Assembly (NCBI GenBank): GCA_036261915.1
Contig: DATAJX010000006.1
Span: forward strand, 1 to 64,000
From: DATAJX01 sp036261915
Lineage (GTDB): Bacteria > Pseudomonadota > Alphaproteobacteria > UBA2136 > UBA6156
Length of the DNA stretch: 64,000 nt
Direction: 5' to 3'
Position 1 is the first letter of the stretch. Each line of letters opens with the position of its first letter. Shown here piece by piece: positions 33,152 to 42,680 of the stretch. Below the pieces are notes generated by a model, which searched no databases, was not told the DNA's origin, and saw nothing but the letters and a program-made list of their open reading frames with translations. The translations under genes were made by a program, and so were the position numbers.

Positions 33152-35701
33152 TTAGTAGATGCCCAGCATGTTCAGCACGCCGCGTTTTTGCGCGGGCTGC
33201 TGCGGGGCTTCGCTTTCGCCGGTGGTGGTGGCGTTGGGGCTGGTGTCCTCCACGCCGGGCACCACGTTCTGGTTAGGCGCTTCATCGGCCGGGTTGCTCT
33301 CATCGGCGGGCGGGCCGTTCTTACCGAAAAACCCGCCGAATATATCGCCGGCGCCGCCAAACACGCCGGTATCCATGCCGTAGTAGTCGGCCGGGGTCTG
33401 CTGGGTGGGCGCGGTGCCGGCCACAAAGGCCTCGGCCATGGTGCGCTTGGTGGTGGGGCCGGGCAAATAGCCGGTGTCGCGGTCAATGGTGGTAAAATCG
33501 ATCCCATCGGGCACGGCAAAGTCTTCGCGTGGGGTATTGTCTAGCACGCCCTTCATGTAGCTCTTCCAAATGGGTAACGCGGCGCGGGCACCGGTTTCGC
33601 CGTTGCCCAGACTCTTGGGCGTATCCATACCCACCCACACACCGGTGGCCACGCTGGGGCTAAAGCCAACAAACCACGCATCGATAAAGTTATTGGTGGT
33701 ACCGGTCTTGCCGGCCAGCGGGCGGCCCAGGTCGTTCAGCGCGTAGCCGGTGCCGCGCAACACCACACCCTGCAACATGCTGGTCATCAGGTAGCTCAGT
33801 TGCGGGGTCACGGCGGCCACGGCGGGCAACGCGGGCGGCGTGGGCACGGTGTCGGGCGTGGCACCCATGCCTTGCAGGCAACCGTCGCAGGCGGCGGCGC
33901 TGCGTTGCAGGGTCTGGCCGTCCGGCCCCTGTACGCGCATGATGGCGCGGGGCGGAATGTACAACCCGCCGCGCGGGAACACCGCATAGGCGTTGGTCAT
34001 CTCCATCAGGCTGAAATTCAGCGAACCCAGCACCACGGTCAGGTCGTCCAGCGGCACGCGCTCGGCCACACCCACGCGGCGCACCACGTCGCTGATCGAC
34101 TTCAGGCCCACGTCCTGTGCCAGCCGCACGGTCATCAGGTTACGGCTTTGCTCAAGCCCCCGGCGTACGGGCATGGGGCCACCCATCTTGCCGTCGTAGT
34201 TGCCGGGCTTCCATTCCTTGTCGCCGGTGCGGAACACCACGGGCGCATCAAGCACGGTGGTCGCCGGGGTGTAACCTTTTTCCAAAGCGGCTAAATAAAC
34301 GAACGGCTTGAAGCTGCTGCCCACCTGGCGCCGGGCCTGCACCGCGCGGTTAAAGCCGATGCCCTCGCCCAACCCGCCCACCATGGCCAGTATGTCGCCG
34401 CTGCGCACATCAATGCTCATCAAGGCACCCTGCGCCTGCGGTATCTGCTCAAGCTGGTACTGGTCGCCCTTTTTAGGGTCGCCGCCCACCAGTGGTTTCA
34501 CCATCACAATGTCGCCCACCTTCAGCAGGGCGTTGGCGGTCTTCTTGCCGGTCCACTTGTAGCCGGCGGGCACCAGGTTGCCCTCTTTGCCTTCGCTCAG
34601 GCCGATGCGCGCGCTGTCGCCGCCCACCTTCAGCACCACGGCGGGCGTACCGATGCGCTTGCTGTGGCTGTACTGGTCCTGCACCTCGCCCAGCGCGGCG
34701 GGCCAGTCGCGGGTGTTGCTCAGGTGGAAAACCGGCCCGCGCCAGCCGTGGCGGCGGTCATAATCGCGCAGGCCTTCATACACGGCCTGCTCGGCCTTTT
34801 TCTGCAGGTTCAGATCCAGCGTGGTGTAAATGGTCAGCCCGTTCTGGTACAGCGCATCCGGGCCAAACTGCTGCTCGATCTGGCGGCGGATGTACTCCGA
34901 AAAGTGCGGCGCATCCTCGCCGCTGGCCAGCGGGGCCACTTTCAGGCCCAGCGGCAGCTTGGCGTCGGCAGCGGCCTCGCTTTCGCTGATGTAACCTTCC
35001 TTGGCCATGCGGCCCAAAATGATGTTGCGGCGGGCCAGCGCGGCATCGGGGTTGCGCACAGGGTTGTAACGGCTGGGGGCCTGCGGCAGCCCGGCGATCA
35101 TGGCACGCTCGGCCGGGGTCAGCTCGGCCAGGCTCTTGCTGAAATACGTCTGCGCCGCCGCCGCCACGCCGTAGGCACCGTTGCCCAGGTAAATGCGGTT
35201 CAGGTACAGTTCCAAAATCTCGTTTTTGCTGAATACCTTCTCGATGCGCCAACTGAGGATAAGCTCCTTCACCTTGCGGGTGTAGGTGCGTTCAGAGCTC
35301 AACAAAAAGGTTTTGGCCACCTGCTGGGTGATGGTGCTGGCGCCCTGCGTGCGGTCGGTCAGCGCGTTCTTCACCGTGGCGCGCAAAATGGCTTTCAGGT
35401 CAAAGCCGCCGTGCTCATAAAAGTGGGCGTCCTCGGCCGCCAAAAAACTGTTCACCACATCTTTGGGAATGGAACCGATCGGCACCCACACGCGCCGCTC
35501 GCGGGCAAACTCGGCAATGATCTGGCCGTTGCGGTCATACACCTTGGTGATCAGGCTGGGCTGCCACTTGCTCAACTGCATGAAGTCGGGCAACTGGGCG
35601 CTGAAGTAAGCCACCGCCAACCCGAACACGGCGGCGCCCGCCAAAATGCCCAGCACGATCAGCCAGACCAGCGCGCGCAAAAATTTATTCGGTTTCGCCA
35701 T
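33152..35701 (-). CDS. mrcA: Penicillin-binding protein 1A
   Basis: The 849-aa bifunctional peptidoglycan synthase has a short cytoplasmic tail, one transmembrane helix (about 9-31), a glycosyltransferase domain with AAEDAHFYEHGG, QGASTITQQVAK and RKVKE, an OB-like insert, and a transpeptidase domain with SSFKPF near 461 (SxxK), SRN in LEQSRNLMTVR and KTGTTN near 664. The last 100 residues are Pro/Asn/Asp-rich with little structure. It polymerises and cross-links peptidoglycan in the periplasm. It is adjacent to amiC, as usual in this group. Confidence 0.95.
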   Translation of the reverse strand: MAKPNKFLRALVWLIVLGILAGAAVFGLAVAYFSAQLPDFMQLSKWQPSLITKVYDRNGQIIAEFARERRVWVPIGSIPKDVVNSFLAAEDAHFYEHGGFDLKAILRATVKNALTDRTQGASTITQQVAKTFLLSSERTYTRKVKELILSWRIEKVFSKNEILELYLNRIYLGNGAYGVAAAAQTYFSKSLAELTPAERAMIAGLPQAPSRYNPVRNPDAALARRNIILGRMAKEGYISESEAAADAKLPLGLKVAPLASGEDAPHFSEYIRRQIEQQFGPDALYQNGLTIYTTLDLNLQKKAEQAVYEGLRDYDRRHGWRGPVFHLSNTRDWPAALGEVQDQYSHSKRIGTPAVVLKVGGDSARIGLSEGKEGNLVPAGYKWTGKKTANALLKVGDIVMVKPLVGGDPKKGDQYQLEQIPQAQGALMSIDVRSGDILAMVGGLGEGIGFNRAVQARRQVGSSFKPFVYLAALEKGYTPATTVLDAPVVFRTGDKEWKPGNYDGKMGGPMPVRRGLEQSRNLMTVRLAQDVGLKSISDVVRRVGVAERVPLDDLTVVLGSLNFSLMEMTNAYAVFPRGGLYIPPRAIMRVQGPDGQTLQRSAAACDGCLQGMGATPDTVPTPPALPAVAAVTPQLSYLMTSMLQGVVLRGTGYALNDLGRPLAGKTGTTNNFIDAWFVGFSPSVATGVWVGMDTPKSLGNGETGARAALPIWKSYMKGVLDNTPREDFAVPDGIDFTTIDRDTGYLPGPTTKRTMAEAFVAGTAPTQQTPADYYGMDTGVFGGAGDIFGGFFGKNGPPADESNPADEAPNQNVVPGVEDTSPNATTTGESEAPQQPAQKRGVLNMLGIY

Positions 35702-35754
35702 CAGGCCCTATCCATAATCGCAAAGCGTTTAGGCGTAAAGACGAAAGCTCAAGC

Positions 35755-37275
35755 CTAACGCACCGCTCCGCCGTGGCGCTTGGCGGGCTTGCGGGCGGCG
35801 GGCTTCTTCGGCGCAGCGGCGGCGGGCGCAATGGCGGGCAGGCCGCCCTCCCTTCGGTCGGCGGTCTTGATGGCCGCCGGCGTCTGCAAATGCACATAAT
35901 GGTCAAGGTAGTTGCGTATGCCCTGCGCAATGGCACCGGCCAGTTTTTGACGGTAAGCGATGGTCTCCAGCTTGCGCTGTTCGCGCGGGCTGGTCAGGTA
36001 GCCCATCTCCACTAAAATGCTCGGCACATCGGGGGCCTTCAACACCTTAAAACCGGCAAACAGCGGGTCGGGCTTGCGCACCTCGGTCACGGCCGAAAGC
36101 CGGTCCAGCACACTGCGCGCCAGGTAACTGCTGTTGTTCAGCGTGTCGCGCTGCACCAGGCTGATAAGTATCCCCTGCACCTCGCGGCTTTCGTTCTCAA
36201 AGCCCACACCGGCCAGCACGTCGCCGGCGTTTTCGGCGGCGGCCAACCGTTCGGCTTCGCGGTCACTGGCCTTTTCGCTCACCATATATACGGTGGCGCC
36301 CTGCACGTCGCGGTCCGGGTGGCTGTCGGCATGCAGGCTCACAAACAGGTTGGCCTGCGCACGCTCGGCAATGCGCGAGCGGTCGCCCAGCGGAATATAC
36401 TCGTCGGTCGAGCGCGTATAAATGACCTTGATGCCCTCTTTCTGCAGCAGCTCACCCACGCGCTTCACCATGTCCAGCGTCAGGTATTTTTCGCACATGC
36501 CGTTGCTGCAGGCGCCGGGGTCAACGCCGCCGTGGCCGGCGTCCAGCGTCACCACCAGCGGGCCTTCGCGGCCGTCGGCCACGTTCTGCACTACCGTGGG
36601 CGGCACCACCGCGGCGGGTTTTTCGGTGGTCTGCCCCCCCGCCGGGCCGGGGCTCGCCACCTCACTGCGGGGGGTGCTCTCAAGCCCGGGCACCTGTACC
36701 ACCGGCGCCGTCGCGGCATTCTGGCCCGGCGGGCTCCACGCCACGCTGGTGATCACATCACTCGGCGGCGCTACTTCGGTAGGCTGCTGGCCGGGCTTCA
36801 GCGCGGCAATGTCCACGATCAGGCGCGGGCCTTGCGTACTGCCGGCGGGCAGCGGAAAAACACTCACCCGCGCCCTGGCACTCAAGTCGATCACCATGCG
36901 CACCACACCGGGGCGGAACAACCCGGCGCGCATGCCCTTCAGCATGCCACCCTGCGGTATCTCCACCAAACTCGGCTGGGTCACGAATTGCACGGCAGGA
37001 AAATCCACCACCACGCGGGCGGGCTGGTTGAGGGTGAACCAGCGGTGGTCCACCGCCTTGTCAAAACTCAGCACAATGCGGGTGCGGCTGCTGGTGCCCG
37101 TGCCTTCCTGCGTAATGCGCATGGTCTGCACCTGCGGCACGTGGGGGCCCAGGTTGTCCTGCGCGCCACCGGCCAAAGGCGGCCAAACCGCGGTCAGCCC
37201 CAAAAAGGCGAGCCAAAACGCGGCAGCCACAGCTACCGTCACCATCCGCTGTTTGAGAACGTCCCACGAACCCAT
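35755..37275 (-). CDS. amiC: N-acetylmuramoyl-L-alanine amidase with AMIN domain
   Basis: ATG 37275 (MGSWDVLKQRM) is chosen for the GGTGAAGGC site upstream. The 506-aa precursor has a signal/anchor segment (about 11-35), an AMIN domain (about 50-165, with RVVVDFPAV and GVVRMVIDLS) and an Amidase_3 domain with the zinc-site motifs VTLDAGHGGVDPGA, the metal Glu in GMCEKYLTLD, FVSLHADSH and the late catalytic Glu in SILVEMGYLTS. It cleaves peptide stems from glycan chains during division. The Lys/Ala-rich tail (AAAPKKPAARKPAKRHGG) is unusual and may bind the wall or DNA-like polymers. Confidence 0.93.
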   Translation of the reverse strand: MGSWDVLKQRMVTVAVAAAFWLAFLGLTAVWPPLAGGAQDNLGPHVPQVQTMRITQEGTGTSSRTRIVLSFDKAVDHRWFTLNQPARVVVDFPAVQFVTQPSLVEIPQGGMLKGMRAGLFRPGVVRMVIDLSARARVSVFPLPAGSTQGPRLIVDIAALKPGQQPTEVAPPSDVITSVAWSPPGQNAATAPVVQVPGLESTPRSEVASPGPAGGQTTEKPAAVVPPTVVQNVADGREGPLVVTLDAGHGGVDPGACSNGMCEKYLTLDMVKRVGELLQKEGIKVIYTRSTDEYIPLGDRSRIAERAQANLFVSLHADSHPDRDVQGATVYMVSEKASDREAERLAAAENAGDVLAGVGFENESREVQGILISLVQRDTLNNSSYLARSVLDRLSAVTEVRKPDPLFAGFKVLKAPDVPSILVEMGYLTSPREQRKLETIAYRQKLAGAIAQGIRNYLDHYVHLQTPAAIKTADRREGGLPAIAPAAAAPKKPAARKPAKRHGGAVR

Positions 37276-37279
37276 GCCT

Positions 37280-37996
37280 TCACCTGCCACTGGTACGGCG
37301 CTTGCGTAAACCCTCGCCCGCCACATTAAGCCCCACCGCGAGGCAAATCAGCACCACAGCCGGAACGATAACCAGATGCGGCGCCACCAGTATATAGCGA
37401 GCGCCCTCGCGCAGCATGCCACCCAAACTCGGCGCGGGAGGGGCAATGCCAAGGCCCAGGTAGCTCAACCCGGCCTCGGCCACCATGCTGCCCGCCGCCA
37501 CAACCAAAGCTTCAACCAAAAGCGGAGCGGCGATCACCGGCAAAATGTGCCGCAGCAAAATGCGCGCCACATCCACGCCGCCCAAACGCGCCGCGTCCAC
37601 AAACGGCAGCGCCTGCACGCGCCGCACCTCGGCCACCGTCAACCGGTAAAAACCCACCCAGCCCAGCAAACATAACGCCAGCAGCACATTGCTCAGGCCC
37701 GGCCCCAGCAGCGCCGCCAGCGCCAACGCCAGCAACAGGCCCGGAAAACTCTGCACCACATCGGCCAGCGCATTAAAGGCCATGCGCACGCGCTCGCCGC
37801 ACCACCCGGCCGCCAGCCCCATGCCAATGCCCACAAGGCCCGTCACCAGCGTCACCACAAACGCCACGGTCAGGCTCACCTGCAACCCGCCCACCGCGCG
37901 CAAAAAAACGTCGCGGCCCAGCTCGTCACAACCCAGCCAGTGCAGGCTCGAAGGCGCCGCCAGTATGTGGCCCAAATCGATGGTGAACATATCCAT
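37280..37996 (-). CDS. ABC transporter permease, DppC-like
   Basis: The 238-aa membrane protein fits the inner-membrane permease of peptide/nickel ABC importers: DELGRDVFLRAVGGLQVSL at the N-terminus, about five helices and an EAA loop-like FVDAARLGGVDVARILLRHILP. It is shorter than usual DppC because the first helix region is missing. It overlaps the partner permease by one base (TAATG). No ATPase or solute-binding protein is encoded here, so the remaining subunits must lie elsewhere, or the pair is degenerate. Confidence 0.85.
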   Translation of the reverse strand: MDMFTIDLGHILAAPSSLHWLGCDELGRDVFLRAVGGLQVSLTVAFVVTLVTGLVGIGMGLAAGWCGERVRMAFNALADVVQSFPGLLLALALAALLGPGLSNVLLALCLLGWVGFYRLTVAEVRRVQALPFVDAARLGGVDVARILLRHILPVIAAPLLVEALVVAAGSMVAEAGLSYLGLGIAPPAPSLGGMLREGARYILVAPHLVIVPAVVLICLAVGLNVAGEGLRKRRTSGR

Positions 37997-38901
37997 TACG
38001 CGCGCCTCCGCAGCCGCGGGTCGAGCAGCGCCTGCAAAACGTCGGCCAGCAGAATGGCCAGGCCATAACCCACCGAAATCAGAATCAAACAGCCCTGCAC
38101 CAGCGGGTAATCGCGCGCCTGCAAACCTTCAACCAAAAGCGAGCCGATGCCCGGCCAGCCGAACACCGCCTCGGTCAGCACCGTGCCGGTCAACACCATG
38201 CCCAGCTGCAAACAGAAAATCAGCACCACCGGGCCCAGCGCGTTGCGCAGCCAGTGGTGCAGCAAGGCCCCCTGCCCGCCGCCCTTGGCCGCCACGGTCA
38301 GGCCGTAGGCCTTGGCGCGTTCTTCCACCAGCGTGGCCGCCAGCAAACGCGCCAGCACCGCACCCATGCCCAGCCCCAGCGTCACGGCGGGCAGCACCAC
38401 GCTTGATAATCCTGTCATCCCACTCACGGGGAACCACCCCAGCTTCACCGCGCCACCCATGATGAGCAGCGGCCCCAGCACAAAGGTCGGCACGGCAATA
38501 ATGGCCACCACCAGCATCTGGCCGATTCTCGAATTGTGCAGGCCCAGAAGTATCCCGGCGGGAATACCCACCAGCAGCGCCACCACCATGGCGGCCAGCC
38601 CCAGCCAGCCGGTGGCGGGCAACCGCTCAAAAATCATCCCCAGCACCGGCTTGCCGCTCACCAGGCTGGTGCCCCAATCGCCATGCAGCAACCCGTTCAG
38701 GTACGCGGGCAGCGCCACCGGCCACGCCACATCCAAACCCAGCGCATGGCGCAACCGCTCGGCGTCCACCGGCGCGGCCCAGTCGCCCAGCAGCATGGCC
38801 ACCGGGTCGCCCGGCACCACGCGCAACAGGGCAAATACAACCACCACCACCGCCAGCGTGGTCAGCAGCAGTCGCAGCGCGCGGGGCAAAACCGTCCTCA
38901 T
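37996..38901 (-). CDS. ABC transporter permease, DppB-like
   Basis: ATG 38901 (MRTVLPRALRLLLTT) is chosen over a longer frame to 39021 because it begins at the conserved first helix. The 301-aa product has VVPGDPVAMLLGD, typical of DppB, six helices and the EAA loop AYGLTVAAKGGGQGALLHHWLRN. It pairs with the downstream DppC-like permease. The two genes lie between amiC and rne, where related genomes usually have nothing, so they look inserted. Confidence 0.85.
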   Translation of the reverse strand: MRTVLPRALRLLLTTLAVVVVVFALLRVVPGDPVAMLLGDWAAPVDAERLRHALGLDVAWPVALPAYLNGLLHGDWGTSLVSGKPVLGMIFERLPATGWLGLAAMVVALLVGIPAGILLGLHNSRIGQMLVVAIIAVPTFVLGPLLIMGGAVKLGWFPVSGMTGLSSVVLPAVTLGLGMGAVLARLLAATLVEERAKAYGLTVAAKGGGQGALLHHWLRNALGPVVLIFCLQLGMVLTGTVLTEAVFGWPGIGSLLVEGLQARDYPLVQGCLILISVGYGLAILLADVLQALLDPRLRRRA

Positions 38902-39300
38902 CGGCGCAGAATACAATTTTTTGTGCCGCAAAGCATCACTCGCGCTCGTTTTGGCACCTAAAAGCGACACCTGTGCATCATAAGTGTACAGCTTACCGAC
39001 AGCCCAACATCCATTCAGCATCGCTTGCGCACACCCCGAATAGAGACTATATATAAGGGCAACGGAAGCCCCATAAACCGGCCTCCAGATACAAACAAAT
39101 TTCGCTGTACCGCCAGTAACTTAGGTAACAAACCTAACCTTGCCCGGCACCACAGCCCAACCAAACCGCCAGTTAAACGCTGCGGTTACCGAAGAAAAGC
39201 TTTTAAAGGTCTAAAATGTTTAGCCTTTTATCAACAGCACTCCTTCTGGCCCTTACCGGGGCATATGCGGCGTTTACCTTGCACATCAAGGAGATAGCCC
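38902..39300 (+). promoter_or_regulatory. Upstream region and long leader of rne
   Basis: Nearly 400 bases precede rne. TATATA near 39048-39053 may be a -10 box, giving a leader of about 240 nt. A long 5' leader is common for RNase E genes, where the enzyme degrades its own mRNA. The leader contains the small ORF at 39216-39365. I found no known riboswitch. Confidence 0.4.
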
Positions 39301-39365
39301 ATGAAAAAAATGCTTATCGACGCAACCCACAGCGACGAACAACGGGTCGTGCTGCTCGACGGTAA
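39216..39365 (+). CDS. Possible 49-aa leader ORF overlapping rne
   Basis: ATG 39216 has AAAGG about six bases upstream. The frame encodes MFSLLSTALLLALTGAYAAF, a signal-peptide-like hydrophobic start, then a basic tail, and stops 65 bases into rne in another frame. Its translation would run over the rne ribosome binding site (AAGGAG), so it could couple or modulate rne translation. It may also be chance. Confidence 0.3.
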   Translation: MFSLLSTALLLALTGAYAAFTLHIKEIAHEKNAYRRNPQRRTTGRAARR

Positions 39366-41841
39366 TTACGTCGACGATTTCGAAGCCGAAACCTCGGGTA
39401 AAACCCAAACCAAATCAAACATCTACGTGGCCCATGTGAGCCGCGTCGAACCCTCGCTGCAGGCCGCATTCATCAGCTACGGCGCGGTCCGCAACGGCTT
39501 TCTGGCCTTCGGCGAAGTCCACCCCGCCTTCTTCAACCTGCCCAAGGCCGAAAAAGCCGAACTGTTAGAAGAACTTATCGACGTCGCCGCCCGCCGCCGC
39601 CAACGCGATGGCGACGAACTCCCCGGCCTGCCGCCCGCCGAAAGCGCCGACATCAGCGACGAAGCCGCGGTCGAGCTGGCCACCACCCAGGCCGACGAGC
39701 CCCAACCCGCTGAAACTTCAGGCAAAAAACGCCCCCGCCGCGCGCCCACCAGCGCCGCCGCCAAGGCCGAATCGGCCAAGGAAGTCCGTGGCGAAGAAGC
39801 CAAAAAATCCAAGAATTTCGAGCGCAAACCACCCATCCACCGCCGCTACCGCATCCAGGACGTGCTGAAGGAAGGCCAAAAGATTCTCATCCAGGTCGTC
39901 AAGGAAGAACGCGGCACCAAGGGCGCGGCGCTCACCACCTACTTCAGCCTGCCCGGCCGCTACACCGTGCTGATGCCCAATACGCCTTACGCCGGTGGCA
40001 TTTCGCGCAAGATCACCGACCATGACGAACGCCGCCAACTGCGCGACACCTACGCCGCGCTCAAAATTCCCAACGAAATGGGCCTCATCATCCGTACCGC
40101 CGGGGTAGGTCAGGAAATCGCCGCCATCCGCCGCGATTACGACAATCTCACCAGCCTCTGGAGCAACATCACCGAAAAGTTCGCCAAGGAAGACGACATC
40201 CAGTGCGTGCACGAAGACGGCTCCCTCATCATCCGCGCCATGCGCGACATGATGAGCGACGACGTCGAAGAAGTGGTCATCGCCGGTAAAGCCGCCGCCA
40301 AAACGGCCAAGGATTACTGCAAGAGCCTGATGCCCAACGTCGCCAAGATTTTGCACGAACACAAGGAGGATACTCCCTTATTCGCGCACTACGGGGTCGA
40401 AGAAAAGCTCAACCAGCTGCACCACAGCCGCGTGGTGCTGCCCAGCGGCGGTTACCTGGTCATCAACCCCACCGAGGCGCTGGTGGCCATCGATATCAAC
40501 AGCGGCCGCGCCACGCAGGAACGCAACATCGAAGAGACCGCCTTTAAAACCAACATGGAAGCGTCGGAAGAGATCGCCCGTCAGATCCGCCTGCGCGACC
40601 TGGCCGGGCTGATCGTGGTCGACTTCATCGACATGGAAGACCACCGCAATACGCGTAAGGTCGAAAATGCCATGCGCCGCGCCCTGCGCCGCGACCGCGC
40701 GCGCATCCAGTTCGGCAACATCTCCGATTTCGGCCTCATGGAAATTTCCCGCCAGCGCCTGCGCCCGAGCTTTGGCGAAAGCCACTTCATCACCTGCCCG
40801 CACTGCCAGGGCAGCGGCCACGTGCACAGCCCGGCCACGGCGGCTTTGATGATTTTACGCCGCCTGGAAGACGACGATACCCACGGCGCCGACCGCGTGT
40901 ACATCTCCACCAGCCCCGAGCAGGTGCTGTGGATGCTGAACCACAAGCGCGACCACATCCGCGAACTGGAAAGCAAGTACAAGTTCTCCATCCAGTTCAA
41001 GGCCGACCCCGCGCTCATCGCGCCCGACCACCGCCTCGACCTCACCCGCGTGAAGTCCGACGGTACCGAAACCAGCCAGACCATCAACGTGAGCCTGCGC
41101 GAGCAGCCCGAACTGCCGCCCGAACTGCGCATGCGCGAACGTGGCCGCAACCGTGGGCGTGATCGCGATAACGGCGGCGAAAACCGCCCCAAACGCGACC
41201 GTGACGACGACCGTCCGCAGCGCAACGAACACCGTGCCGATAACAGCGACCGCGAAGACCGGAATGATGACGCACGCGACAATAACCGCAGCAACCGCGA
41301 ACGCGGCGGCAAAGGCCGTGGCCGCGATCGTGGCGGCCGTGACCGCAACGACCGTGGCGGCAACCGCCACGACGCCCCGCGCCGCCCGCAGCGCATCAGT
41401 GCCGAGGCCGCCGAGTCTTCGGCCGACGCCACCGAAAGCCGCGCCGTGGCCGCCGGTAGCGCCAGCGAAGGCAATACCAATGGCAAGCGCCCGCAGCGCG
41501 ATGGCAACCGCGATAACAACCGTGGCAACGTGCGCCCGGCCCGCCCGCAACGTGCCGCCGCCCCTGTCGAAGACCAGCCCCTGCTGGTACAGCAGGTCAC
41601 GGTGAGCGCCGACGATAACGATGCCCCCGCCATCAAGGCCGCCCCGCGCAAAAAGGTGGCCATCAAACGGCAGGAGGACACCGACGCCGCCGACGCCCCC
41701 CTGCAGGTGGAAAAGGTGAGCGACTCGGGCAGCGGCAGTAAGATCGCCCGCGCCACGGCCAAGGTCGAAAAGACCGACAAGCCCGCGCCCAAAGCCCCGA
41801 AAGAAGGCAGCATCCTCGCCCGCCTGATGGGCAAGCAATAA
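39301..41841 (+). CDS. rne: Ribonuclease E/G
   Basis: AAGGAG precedes the start. The 846-aa protein has the catalytic half of RNase E: the N-terminal RNase H-like/S1 region with a roughly 90-residue charged insertion (about 90-180) in S1, as in many Alphaproteobacteria, the catalytic Asp398 in VAIDINSGRAT, a second Asp in VVDFIDMED, and the Zn-link CPHCQG at 499-504 that joins subunits. The C-terminal 280 residues are disordered, with Arg/Asp/Asn-rich stretches (DRDNGGENRPKRDRDDD) that bind RNA and degradosome partners. It ends SILARLMGKQ. It starts mRNA decay and rRNA/tRNA processing. Confidence 0.95.
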   Translation: MKKMLIDATHSDEQRVVLLDGNYVDDFEAETSGKTQTKSNIYVAHVSRVEPSLQAAFISYGAVRNGFLAFGEVHPAFFNLPKAEKAELLEELIDVAARRRQRDGDELPGLPPAESADISDEAAVELATTQADEPQPAETSGKKRPRRAPTSAAAKAESAKEVRGEEAKKSKNFERKPPIHRRYRIQDVLKEGQKILIQVVKEERGTKGAALTTYFSLPGRYTVLMPNTPYAGGISRKITDHDERRQLRDTYAALKIPNEMGLIIRTAGVGQEIAAIRRDYDNLTSLWSNITEKFAKEDDIQCVHEDGSLIIRAMRDMMSDDVEEVVIAGKAAAKTAKDYCKSLMPNVAKILHEHKEDTPLFAHYGVEEKLNQLHHSRVVLPSGGYLVINPTEALVAIDINSGRATQERNIEETAFKTNMEASEEIARQIRLRDLAGLIVVDFIDMEDHRNTRKVENAMRRALRRDRARIQFGNISDFGLMEISRQRLRPSFGESHFITCPHCQGSGHVHSPATAALMILRRLEDDDTHGADRVYISTSPEQVLWMLNHKRDHIRELESKYKFSIQFKADPALIAPDHRLDLTRVKSDGTETSQTINVSLREQPELPPELRMRERGRNRGRDRDNGGENRPKRDRDDDRPQRNEHRADNSDREDRNDDARDNNRSNRERGGKGRGRDRGGRDRNDRGGNRHDAPRRPQRISAEAAESSADATESRAVAAGSASEGNTNGKRPQRDGNRDNNRGNVRPARPQRAAAPVEDQPLLVQQVTVSADDNDAPAIKAAPRKKVAIKRQEDTDAADAPLQVEKVSDSGSGSKIARATAKVEKTDKPAPKAPKEGSILARLMGKQ

Positions 41842-41863
41842 GCGTTAAAGCTTGTCATACAGC

Positions 41864-41902
41864 AAAACCCGTCACCACTTAAGGTTGACGGGTTTTGTTT
41901 TT
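41864..41902 (+). terminator. rne terminator
   Basis: AAAACCCGTCA pairs perfectly with TGACGGGTTTT, followed by GTTTTT. It separates rne from the phasin-like gene. Confidence 0.92.
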
Positions 41903-41937
41903 GGCGCCACGTTAAGCCCAACAATAAAGGGCATCGC

Positions 41938-42639
41938 ATGAGCCAAAACGACGAACTGAAAAAAGCCTGGCAAAAGCAGCTGAACGACAACCGCAACGGC
42001 GTGTCCGATTTCTGGCGCGCCAATGCCGCCTACTGGCAAACCGTGTCCGATATCATGAGCGCCCGCGCCGCCACCTTCACCAGCTGGTGGCAAAGCCTGC
42101 CGCAACACATGCAGGGCTTTGCGCAGGCCAAAAGCTGGCCCGAGTTCGCCGAAGCCTTCACCCGCTGGCAGCAAAAAAACTGGCTTAGCACCTGGCACCT
42201 GGGGGTCGATACCCAGCAGCAGCGCAATTACCTGTGGGAAGAATGGCAAAAGCTGGCCCAGCGCAACGGCATGGTTAACCCCTTTGCTCCGGCACCCGAA
42301 AAAGAAAAGTCGGTCGCTCCGTCATCGTTCTATGCCGCCAACCCGCACCTGCAACCGCAGGCGCCCGTGGCCAAGCCCGCCCCGGCCAAGGCGGCAACAC
42401 AGCCTGCGCCGCAACCGGCCCCCGCCCCCAAGGCGGCCCAACCCGTTAAGGCCGAACCTATCATCACGGCCGCCGCAACCGCCCCGGTAACAGCCGACCT
42501 CAACGGCGAAGCCGTGCAACCGCACCCCGAACCTGCGCGCAACGCCGCACAGGCTGCCACGCTGGCGGCAGCCACATCGGCCCGGCGCAGCGTGGTGGCC
42601 AGCCACCGCAGCCGCGCGGCCCGCCGCACCACGCACTAA
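41938..42639 (+). CDS. Phasin-like protein with Ala/Pro-rich basic tail
   Basis: The 233-aa protein has an amphipathic helical N-terminal half rich in Trp and Gln (FWRANAAYWQTVSDIMSARA, then WWQSLPQHMQGF), which resembles phasins and PhaE-like subunits. The second half is Ala/Pro/Lys low-complexity and ends with a strongly basic RSRAARRTTH. Phasins coat polyhydroxyalkanoate granules, but no phaC gene is in the window. The basic tail could bind nucleic acid. Family assignment is tentative. Confidence 0.5.
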   Translation: MSQNDELKKAWQKQLNDNRNGVSDFWRANAAYWQTVSDIMSARAATFTSWWQSLPQHMQGFAQAKSWPEFAEAFTRWQQKNWLSTWHLGVDTQQQRNYLWEEWQKLAQRNGMVNPFAPAPEKEKSVAPSSFYAANPHLQPQAPVAKPAPAKAATQPAPQPAPAPKAAQPVKAEPIITAAATAPVTADLNGEAVQPHPEPARNAAQAATLAAATSARRSVVASHRSRAARRTTH

Positions 42640-42650
42640 CCACGGCCAAC

Positions 42651-42680
42651 AAAAAAGCCCCCGCACAAGCGGGGGCTTTT
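42651..42680. terminator. Terminator after the phasin-like gene
   Basis: AAAAGCCCCCGC pairs with GCGGGGGCTTTT around ACAA. It is symmetrical enough to work on both strands. Confidence 0.9.

Noticed and set aside
39025..39297. 90-codon ORF in the rne leader
   Set aside because: No ribosome binding site and a composition unlike a protein. The shorter frame at 39216 is better supported.
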